Source of the DNA: Alphaproteobacteria bacterium
Lineage (GTDB): Bacteria; Pseudomonadota; Alphaproteobacteria; Micropepsales; Micropepsaceae
Reading direction: 5' to 3'
DNA: 5,937 nucleotides
Assembly: GCA_028869355.1 (NCBI GenBank)
Contig: JAGWSK010000421.1
Location: 1-5,937, forward strand
Of this stretch, positions 1 through 4,802 are shown piece after piece. The notes under the pieces were generated by a model. The model had not been told where the DNA came from, made no database searches, and worked only from the letters and a program-made list of their open reading frames with translations. Numbering within the stretch: the stretch's first letter is position 1; each line of letters begins with the position of its first letter. The position numbers were made by a program, and so were the translations under genes.

Positions 1-9
1 ACAAAGGCA

Positions 10-912
10 TTAAAAATCCGCGATTCTGGCCGTGGGGAGCTGGACGTCTTCTTCGGTGCCGTATTTGTGCGGATTCTCACCGCAGACATCCTCGGGCCAG
101 AGGCTGAATCCGCTGAGCTTCGGCGGGGCCTGCGGACCGTAGGTCACCGTCGCCGACCACGGCGTAGTGAACACGGTTGGATCATCGACGGTGAACAACA
201 GCTGCAGCCACTTGCCGTGGTTGTCGAGATCCACGACCGGCGGGTCACCTTGGTCCCCGTTGATCGTGTTGTCCTTGAAGGCGCGCTGAATACCCTCTTT
301 GGCCTGATCATAATCGAGGAGCCGGTAGCGCTCGACAACATGCAAGGCAGGGGTTTGCGGCGTGCCGAACCAGTCGATCATGGCAAACGGCCCCGGCTTG
401 ATGGCGATGGTGTCGATCACCAGCGTGTCGCCTTCGTAATGCCCGACGGAATCACCGTACCAGGACGGCGTGGGTTTCGCCGGATGCGAGGCGTTCATGC
501 GCACAGTGCGCAGCTGATGATCCATGTGATAAATCATCGTCAGATGATCGCCGCGGTCGAAAATCTGCAAACCGTTGGTCGACAACACGAAAGGAAGGCC
601 GTTCGGCCAGCACTGGTTGCGCGGATTGTGAAAGCCGAAATGCGCTTTCGATTCCTCGCCGCGTTTGCGCACGATTTCGGCCGCGTTGGGTTTGAGAATC
701 GGATTGTGCCAGTCGCCGACAAGCTGGCGCACTTCGCTCGCGCCATCGGGCCGGCGTGAAAGATTGACCAGCGCGGTCGGACCGGATGGAAGCGCCTCAA
801 AACCGGGCAGCCATTGATGCGCCCAGATGCCGGAGAAGTCGGGCGCCGCCGACGCAGGCGCGGAAAGCGCCGTCAATGCCGCCGTGATCCACAAATGCCG
901 GGTGAGATTCAT
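10..912 (-). CDS. Conserved secreted protein of unknown function, paralogue A
   Basis: A 300-residue protein that I recognise only as a member of an uncharacterised secreted family. Residues 1-23 form a signal peptide (short basic start, hydrophobic stretch, cleavage near SAA/PDF), so export to the periplasm is likely. The mature chain opens with PDFSGIWAH, has a core motif YGDSVGHYEGDTLVIDT at 152-168, then DWFGTPQTPALHVVERYRL (180-198), FTVDDPTVFTTPWSATV (240-256) and a tail ending IADF. Cys101 (NQCWPN) and Cys277 (DVCGEN) are shared with the three paralogues and could form a disulfide (inference). The start at 912 was chosen because the signal peptide begins there and GAGG lies 5 nt upstream; an in-frame extension to 1032 runs through repeat-rich spacer and looks non-coding. 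It is divergent from B, 186 bp apart, and very close to C. No catalytic motif is recognised; many beta-strand-like segments are present. Confidence 0.85.
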   Translation of the reverse strand: MNLTRHLWITAALTALSAPASAAPDFSGIWAHQWLPGFEALPSGPTALVNLSRRPDGASEVRQLVGDWHNPILKPNAAEIVRKRGEESKAHFGFHNPRNQCWPNGLPFVLSTNGLQIFDRGDHLTMIYHMDHQLRTVRMNASHPAKPTPSWYGDSVGHYEGDTLVIDTIAIKPGPFAMIDWFGTPQTPALHVVERYRLLDYDQAKEGIQRAFKDNTINGDQGDPPVVDLDNHGKWLQLLFTVDDPTVFTTPWSATVTYGPQAPPKLSGFSLWPEDVCGENPHKYGTEEDVQLPTARIADF

Positions 913-981
913 GGCCGCCTCGCAGAGTTGCGCAACCAAATCGTACACCCGCTGTGCGGGAAGACAAAAGTACGAAGGATT

Positions 982-1026
982 CACGCGGAGGCGCGGAGCG
1001 GACCGAGTTCTCCGCGTCTCCGCGTG
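982..1026. repeat. Palindromic repeat in the A-B spacer
   Basis: A 17-bp inverted repeat: CACGCGGAGGCGCGGAG at 982-998 and CTCCGCGTCTCCGCGTG at 1010-1026, with a single G-T wobble and an 11-nt loop. Each arm is itself a near tandem of CGCGGAG. Its right arm matches 16 of 17 bases with 5916-5932 in the tail after D, so it belongs to a dispersed intergenic family. It sits in the 186-bp gap between divergent genes A and B, where both promoters must lie. It could be a REP-like element, an attenuating hairpin in a leader, or a regulator site; the sequence does not decide. Confidence 0.85.
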
Positions 1027-1084
1027 CGACACTGCTTACGCGCATCGGGCAAAGTGGTAATCTCGGAAACAATGCGTTGGGGAC

Positions 1085-1090
1085 AGGAGA
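1085..1090 (+). promoter_or_regulatory. Ribosome binding site deciding the start of B
   Basis: AGGAGA lies 8 nt before the ATG at 1099, which also begins a good signal peptide. This supports 1099 over in-frame starts at 814 and 1072. Confidence 0.7.
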
Positions 1091-1098
1091 TCGGTGGC

Positions 1099-1902
1099 AT
1101 GAGATCCGTTCTGCCGAAATTGGGTATGACGGCGGGCATTTTCGTTTCGCTCAGTCTTGTTGCCGGCGCCCCGGCGCAACCCGCCAATGTGCCGAATTTC
1201 TGGGTCGGCGATGCGGGCTGGGTTCACCCGCTCAACTACACTTTTCCGCCGGTTCAGGGCTCTCCGTCGCCGGTGGTGCAGGACCCCGGGCACCCGTTCG
1301 GACGCGACAGCTGGCGCATCGGCGATGTCACCAATCCCAATCTGAAGCCGTGGGTCAAACAGGCGATGCAGAAGGACAATGACGAGATCAACCACGGAAA
1401 AATCGCGTTCCAGGCACGCTCGTCCTGTTTGCCGAGCGGCATTCCCAACCTGTTCCTGCCGGGAAACCCGCTGCTGATTCTGCAGACGCCGAAGGAAGTC
1501 CTGATGATCAAGGAAGGCGGCCAGGAGGTCCGGCATGTCTATCTCGACGTTCCGCATTCACCCGGCGTGAAACCATCATGGTACGGAGAATCGGTCGGGC
1601 ATTACGAAGGCGATACGCTGGTCGTCGACACGATCGGCCAGAATGCGAAGACCGTGCTCGACGCGTTCCGCACGCCGCACACCGGAAAACTGCATGTGAT
1701 CGAGCGCTGGCGCATCACCGATGGCGGCAAAACCCTGGAAGCCAATATCACCGTGGACGATCCGGATACGTTCAATCAACCGTGGTCCAGCGTGATCCGC
1801 CATCGGCGTGGGCAGGAGCCGTTTTATGAGGATATCTGCCAGGAGAACAATCTGAACCTGTTCGACTACCACATGCCGGTGGCAAACACGGCGGATTTTT
1901 GA
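1099..1902 (+). CDS. Conserved secreted protein of unknown function, paralogue B (divergent member)
   Basis: A 267-residue protein and the most divergent of the four paralogues. Residues 1-26 look like a signal peptide (MRSVLPK, hydrophobic core, cleavage near AQ/PAN). The core motif YGESVGHYEGDTLVVDT is at 162-178, followed by LHVIERWRI (198-206) and ITVDDPDTFNQPWSSVI (217-233), and the protein ends NTADF. Cys110 (SSCLPS) and Cys247 (DICQEN) align with the two cysteines of A, C and D. Compared with them it lacks the TALVNLSRR block near the N-terminus, the DWFGTPQ stretch and the NPHKYGTEEDV segment before the end, which makes it about 30-40 residues shorter. The start is fixed by the signal peptide and an AGGAGA site. 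It is transcribed away from A; downstream lie 45 bp and then the repeat and IS region. Function unknown. Confidence 0.83.
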   Translation: MRSVLPKLGMTAGIFVSLSLVAGAPAQPANVPNFWVGDAGWVHPLNYTFPPVQGSPSPVVQDPGHPFGRDSWRIGDVTNPNLKPWVKQAMQKDNDEINHGKIAFQARSSCLPSGIPNLFLPGNPLLILQTPKEVLMIKEGGQEVRHVYLDVPHSPGVKPSWYGESVGHYEGDTLVVDTIGQNAKTVLDAFRTPHTGKLHVIERWRITDGGKTLEANITVDDPDTFNQPWSSVIRHRRGQEPFYEDICQENNLNLFDYHMPVANTADF

Positions 1903-1947
1903 AAGCACAGGTGCACAGGAGTGCAGTTAAGATCCCACCTCCACCTT

Positions 1948-1952
1948 GCGGG
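1948..1952. repeat. Left target-site duplication GCGGG
   Basis: GCGGG immediately precedes the left IS end (TGAATGGAC) and is repeated directly after the right end at 3308-3312. A 5-bp duplication fits an IS481-type transposition and fixes the IS boundaries. Confidence 0.8.
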
Positions 1953-2001
1953 TGAATGGACGGGAGACATCGAGGACAGGCGTTCGAGGACATCGAAGAC
2001 A
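1953..2001 (+). repeat. Left terminal inverted repeat of the IS
   Basis: 49 bp, matching the reverse complement of 3259-3307 at 39 positions. It contains two near-identical 13-mers, GACATCGAGGACA (1966-1978) and GACATCGAAGACA (1989-2001), spaced 23 bp start to start; these are candidate transposase binding boxes. The transposase stop codon lies 4 nt further in. Confidence 0.85.
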
Positions 2002-2005
2002 GTCA

Positions 2006-3217
2006 TTACGCTTGTTGTCCTGAGTTTTCGAACCGATTTTGCTGATTCGGCTGTGGGGTTGTGGGCGAGGTATCGTCCACAAATCCACAGCCGGGTACAC
2101 GCAGATCGATGATCCCGACTCGCTGGGAGCAAAAGAAGACGTCGCGTCGAGCCTCGGTTGCGGTTGCCCGGACGGCGATCGGATGTCCGGCAAAGGCTTT
2201 GCCAATGCGCCAGGCTCGTTTTTGGTACCGGAATATGCCGTCGTTGTTGACCCTGCGAATTGCGTCGCCCGGCCAATATTCGATCTCCGGAATTTTTTCC
2301 GGGTAGGCGCGGTTGCTCATCCGGTAACGGGCCGCGGGTGTTTCGAGATTGAGAGCCTGATGGGGGCGCACATGGTTGTAGATGTGCCGCCATTCATCGA
2401 AGGCTTCCTGGCAATCTTTGATGTCACGAAAGCTCCTGCGGAGGATCAGCTCGTAATTGAGCGTGCGGTGGAACCTCTCGTCTTTGCCTTGCGTCTGGGG
2501 ATGGTATGGCCGGCCGTGGGTGGTCCGAATGTTCAGCCGGAGCAGCCACACCGTGAGCCGTGTATAACGCTGGTTAACCCCATCGCCCCATGGGGGACCG
2601 TTGTCCATCAGCATCTCAAAGGGCATGCCATAACAGCGGAATAGCGCGATCAGCCGTTCGCGAACGGTCATGTCCTGCTCGTTCGCACAGGCCTGCAGGC
2701 CAACGGCATACCGCGAATGATCATCCAGTATCGTGAGCGGGTGGCAACGCCCGCCCGGCAGAGGGAAATGTCCTTTGAAGTCCATCTGCCAGAGATCATT
2801 TGGCCGGGCTCTTTCAAACCGTTTGAACGTGCCGGGATGTTCGTGCGCGGATTCCGCGAGCTTGCCATGACGCCGTAGAATCCCGGTAATCGTGCTCAAC
2901 GCCGGGACCTCAGAACAGGTGCGCTTCATCACATGGGCGATTTTGCGAGCCCCCCAAGCGCCCTCGCTTTCCTTCCGCACCCGAAGGACCTCCTGTTCAG
3001 TGCGTTCGCAGGTGCGTGTTGGACTGTGGTGCGGCCGTCGCGATCGGTCACGCAGTCCAAGCTCCGGGTCCTCTCGGTACCGCCGCAGCCATTTGTATCC
3101 GTTGCTGCGCGACACGCCGAACCGCCGGCACAGCTCGCTAACATTGGCGCCTGCTCTCATTGCCAGATGCACAAACTCACTCCGCTCGTCCACCACCGAG
3201 TGCTCCCGAAAAGGCAT
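2006..3217 (-). CDS. IS481-family transposase (DDE type)
   Basis: A 403-residue DDE transposase that should cut and join the ends of the surrounding IS. Residues about 22-47 form a helix-turn-helix (VSELCRRFGVSRSNGYKWL), followed by a basic linker. The rve/RNase H-like catalytic core has Asp146 in WQMDF, Asp205 in LMDNGPPWG and Glu247 in QGKDERFHRTL, then RPHQAL at 284-289; all three acidic residues are present. The remaining 110 or so residues are a C-terminal extension ending in a Gln/Asn-rich tail. The start at 3217 (MPFREHSVVDERSEF) was chosen because it is the family-like N-terminus and lies inside the IS. Upstream in-frame starts (3334, 3304) fall outside or in the terminal repeat. The ribosome site (GGGGC about 8 nt upstream) is weak. 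The reading frame fills nearly the whole IS. Confidence 0.93.
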   Translation of the reverse strand: MPFREHSVVDERSEFVHLAMRAGANVSELCRRFGVSRSNGYKWLRRYREDPELGLRDRSRRPHHSPTRTCERTEQEVLRVRKESEGAWGARKIAHVMKRTCSEVPALSTITGILRRHGKLAESAHEHPGTFKRFERARPNDLWQMDFKGHFPLPGGRCHPLTILDDHSRYAVGLQACANEQDMTVRERLIALFRCYGMPFEMLMDNGPPWGDGVNQRYTRLTVWLLRLNIRTTHGRPYHPQTQGKDERFHRTLNYELILRRSFRDIKDCQEAFDEWRHIYNHVRPHQALNLETPAARYRMSNRAYPEKIPEIEYWPGDAIRRVNNDGIFRYQKRAWRIGKAFAGHPIAVRATATEARRDVFFCSQRVGIIDLRVPGCGFVDDTSPTTPQPNQQNRFENSGQQA

Positions 3218-3258
3218 CGCTGTTGCCCCGATCCAGTCCCTCTCAAAGACTGAACCAG

Positions 3259-3307
3259 TGTCCTCGATGTCTCCGAACGGTTGTTCTGGATGTCCCCAGT
3301 CCATACA
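3259..3307 (-). repeat. Right terminal inverted repeat of the IS
   Basis: 49 bp, the partner of 1953-2001. Read inward it starts TGTATGGAC and carries GACATCGAGGACA as its inner box; the outer box is more degenerate (GACATCCAGAACA). It lies upstream of the transposase start and probably overlaps or borders its promoter. Confidence 0.85.
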
Positions 3308-3312
3308 GCGGG
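3308..3312. repeat. Right target-site duplication GCGGG
   Basis: Direct copy of 1948-1952 on the other side of the IS. It also forms part of the broken hairpin of the DUF559-associated repeat. Confidence 0.8.
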
Positions 3313-3348
3313 GAGGTCGAAATTTGCGCAGCAAATTTCGGGTGGGGG
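3313..3348 (+). repeat. DUF559-associated palindromic repeat, upstream copy (IS-interrupted)
   Basis: The inner hairpin is a perfect 10-bp palindrome, CGAAATTTGC at 3318-3327 and GCAAATTTCG at 3331-3340, around the loop GCA. It is followed by GGTGGGGG (3341-3348). The outer hairpin's right arm GGAGGT (3312-3317) has lost its partner ACCTCC, now on the far side of the IS at 1937-1942. In reverse complement it aligns segment by segment with 3735-3787. Confidence 0.85.
3344..3348 (+). promoter_or_regulatory. Probable Shine-Dalgarno of the DUF559 gene, inside the repeat
   Basis: GGGGG ends 6 nt before the ATG at 3355. It is the terminal segment of the palindromic repeat, directly beside the perfect hairpin 3318-3340, so repeat and translation start overlap. 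No other ribosome site is visible. Confidence 0.5.
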
Positions 3349-3354
3349 TAATTT

Positions 3355-3711
3355 ATGAGCCGCAACCGCGCGCGCCAGCTAAGAAGCAAAGCTACCGATG
3401 CGGAGCGCCTTCTTTGGAATGATCTGCGCGAATTCAAACGTCATGGGTTTCACTTCCGCCGGCAGGTTCCGATTGGGCCTTACGTCGCAGATTTCGCTTG
3501 CCATAGTGCAAAGATGATTATCGAACTCGACGGGGGACAACACAACGAAGCGCGCAATCGCAAACATGACGACGAGCGAACGCTGTTCCTCGAATCCCGC
3601 GGCTATCGTGTCGTACGAATTTGGAACGTTGAGCTCTTTGCCGATCCTGGCTCAATAGCCAATTACATTTTCGCTATAGCAAAGGAGCGGTATCCGCGCC
3701 TGGTTGACTGA
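3355..3711 (+). CDS. DUF559 (Vsr-like) endonuclease-domain protein
   Basis: A 118-residue, full-length member of the DUF559 family, whose fold is related to the very-short-patch repair endonuclease Vsr (PD-(D/E)XK superfamily). Visible family features are an N-terminal helix SKATDAERLLWNDLR (11-25), FRRQVPIGPYVADFAC (34-49) with Asp46, IIELDGGQH (55-63) with Glu57 and Asp59, HDDERTLFLESRGYRVVRIWN (71-91), and a C-terminal helix. Asp46 and Glu57-X-Asp59 are the likely metal-binding set (inferred from the fold). The substrate is not known; candidates are DNA repair, restriction-like cutting, or handling of the repeats that flank it. The start ATG at 3355 has GGTGGGGG just upstream, which is also the edge of the flanking repeat. 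It stands alone, with no methylase or repair partner nearby. Confidence 0.9.
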   Translation: MSRNRARQLRSKATDAERLLWNDLREFKRHGFHFRRQVPIGPYVADFACHSAKMIIELDGGQHNEARNRKHDDERTLFLESRGYRVVRIWNVELFADPGSIANYIFAIAKERYPRLVD

Positions 3712-3734
3712 CTCGGTGATCGCACCAAAATCCC

Positions 3735-3787
3735 CCCACCACGCAAATCGCAAGTGCGATTTGCGCGCCTCCCCGCCAGGGGGAGGC
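3735..3787 (-). repeat. DUF559-associated palindromic repeat, downstream copy (intact, inverted)
   Basis: Two perfect hairpins in tandem: CGCAAATCGC (3742-3751) with GCGATTTGCG (3756-3765) around AAGT, then GCCTCCCC (3767-3774) with GGGGAGGC (3780-3787) around GCCAG. They are preceded by CCCCACC. It begins about 25 nt after the DUF559 stop and is the inverted counterpart of the copy upstream of that gene. It lies between the convergent ends of DUF559 and C and could also end transcription, though no T run follows. Confidence 0.87.
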
Positions 3788-3813
3788 AGTTCAGTACTAG
3801 CGCGATACCCCAT

Positions 3814-4707
3814 TCAGAAATCCGCCGTCTTCGCGGTCGGGAGCTGGACGTCTTCCTCGGTGCCGTATTTGTGCGGATTTTCGGCGCAGACGTCTTCCGG
3901 CCAGTTGACCGCGCCTTTTACGTCCGGCGCGGCCGCCCGGCCATAAGTCACCGTTGCCGACCACGGCGTGGTGAACACATTCGGGTCGTCGACGGTGAAC
4001 AGAAGCTGCAGCCATTTGCCGTGGTCATTGAGATTGACCGACGGCGGATTGTTGAACGCGGGCAGCGTATTGTCCCTGAACGCGCGGTCTATACCCTCTT
4101 TGGCCTGATCATAGTCGATCAGGCGATAGCGCTCGACCACATGAAGCGCCGGTGTTTGCGGCGTGCCGAACCAGTCGATCATCGCAAACGGGCCCGGCTT
4201 GATGCCGACAGTGTCGATCACCAGCGTGTCGCCGTCGTAATGCCCAACCGAATCGCCGTAATATGCCGGCGTAAGCTTTGCCGGGTGCGACGCATTCATG
4301 CGCACCCTGCGCACCTGGTGATCCACCCGGTAGATCATGGTCAAATGATCGCCACGATCGAAGATCTGCAGCCCGTTGCCCGACAGGATGAAAGGCAACC
4401 CGTTCGGCCAGCACTGATTGCGCGGATTGTGAAAGCCGAAATGCGCCTTTGATTCCTCGCCCATCTTGCGCACCGTCTCTGCCGCTTCGGGCTTGAGGAT
4501 CGGGTTTTTGTAATCCCCGACGAGCCGGGTCTGGATTTGGACGCCGTTGGGCCGGCGTGAGAGATTGACCAGCGCGGTGGGGCCGGATGGAAGCGCTTCA
4601 AAACCGGGCAGCCAGGGATGCGCCCAGATGCCGGAAAAGTCCGGCGCCGCCGACGCAGGTGCCGCAAGTACCGTCAATGCCGCTGCAACTAACAGATGCC
4701 GTTTCAT
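3814..4707 (-). CDS. Conserved secreted protein of unknown function, paralogue C
   Basis: A 297-residue close duplicate of A, with about 171 of the first 200 mature-region residues identical by hand alignment. A signal peptide spans about 1-21 (MKRHLLVAAALTVLAAPASA). The core motif YGDSVGHYDGDTLVIDT is at 150-166, FTVDDPNVFTTPWSATV at 237-253, and Cys99 and Cys274 match the pair in A. It ends KTADF. Differences from A are concentrated at C residues 54-61 (NGVQIQTR) and 215-227 (LPAFNNPPSVNLN), with a further variable patch near 256-268. The start at 4707 has GGGGAG a few bases upstream and begins the signal peptide; the ORF continues to 4890 but that stretch overlaps divergent gene D and is not believed. 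It is divergent from D across 95 bp. Confidence 0.85.
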   Translation of the reverse strand: MKRHLLVAAALTVLAAPASAAPDFSGIWAHPWLPGFEALPSGPTALVNLSRRPNGVQIQTRLVGDYKNPILKPEAAETVRKMGEESKAHFGFHNPRNQCWPNGLPFILSGNGLQIFDRGDHLTMIYRVDHQVRRVRMNASHPAKLTPAYYGDSVGHYDGDTLVIDTVGIKPGPFAMIDWFGTPQTPALHVVERYRLIDYDQAKEGIDRAFRDNTLPAFNNPPSVNLNDHGKWLQLLFTVDDPNVFTTPWSATVTYGRAAAPDVKGAVNWPEDVCAENPHKYGTEEDVQLPTAKTADF

Positions 4708-4735
4708 ACCGCTCCCCACCTTCGCACGACGTAAT

Positions 4736-4764
4736 GCTACACTGGGTCGCCTTCGCGGTGTAGC
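4736..4764. promoter_or_regulatory. Inverted repeat centred in the C-D divergent spacer
   Basis: GCTACAC (4736-4742) and GTGTAGC (4758-4764) form a perfect 7-bp dyad with a 15-nt gap. It sits 28 bp from the C start and 38 bp from the D start, where a shared operator would be expected. Each arm also contains a weak -10-like TACACT or TACACC on its own strand. The role is inference; no regulator gene lies in the window. Confidence 0.4.
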
Positions 4765-4790
4765 CTGTGGCAAATGCGGACAGGCGCCAG

Positions 4791-4796
4791 AAGGAG
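4791..4796 (+). promoter_or_regulatory. Ribosome binding site deciding the start of D
   Basis: AAGGAG lies 6 nt before the ATG at 4803. It favours 4803 over the GTG at 4767 and the ATG at 4812. Confidence 0.75.
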
Positions 4797-4802
4797 CGGA
4801 GC

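Larger units (their letters stand above)
1953..3307. mobile_element. Complete IS481-family insertion sequence (1355 bp)
   Basis: The element has 49-bp imperfect terminal inverted repeats (39 of 49 bases match), a single full-length transposase reading leftwards, and a 5-bp direct repeat GCGGG on both sides. The right end reads TGTATGGACTGGGGACATC inward and the left end TGAATGGACGGGAGACATC, so the ends follow the TGT style usual in the family. No frameshift or internal stop is visible, so it looks intact and possibly active. It is inserted in the outer hairpin of the repeat upstream of the DUF559 gene, with its right end 47 nt before that gene's start codon. Confidence 0.9.
1937..3787. other. 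Inferred DUF559 cassette with inverted terminal two-hairpin repeats, split by an IS
   Basis: This is the proposed unit before the IS arrived. ACCTCC at 1937-1942 pairs with GGAGGT at 3312-3317 once the IS (1953-3307) and one GCGGG copy are removed, rebuilding the outer hairpin. The inner hairpin is 3318-3340, then comes the DUF559 gene (3355-3711), then an inverted copy of the same two-hairpin repeat (3742-3787). Read outward from the gene, both ends give CCCCCACC, then an A/T-centred 10-bp palindrome, then CCTCCCCGC with its pairing arm. The unit sits between the convergent 3' ends of B and C. I see no duplicated target bases outside the repeats, so mobility as a unit is inference. Confidence 0.55.

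Noticed and set aside
67..759. Long open frame (230 codons) on the plus strand opposite A, with a similar one at 3754-4452 opposite C
   Set aside because: The two resemble each other only because A and C are duplicates. The translations are rich in Arg and Val with no signal peptide or family motif, as expected for the complement of a GC-rich gene.
814..1098. N-terminal extension of B by 95 residues
   Set aside because: The extension is Arg-rich, overlaps the 5' end of A and runs through the palindrome 982-1026. The signal peptide and ribosome site start B at 1099.
1957..3303. Alternative IS boundaries beginning at TGGAC on both ends
   Set aside because: No direct repeat flanks these coordinates. 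Extending to TGAATGGAC/TGTATGGAC gives an exact GCGGG duplication on both sides.
3281..3309. Outward promoter at the IS right end (TTGTTC with TACAGC, 17-bp gap) driving DUF559
   Set aside because: The -10 matches only three consensus bases, so it is not supportable from sequence alone.
3218..3334. Longer transposase starting at 3334 or 3304
   Set aside because: Those starts lie outside the IS or in its terminal repeat; the family-like N-terminus is at 3217.
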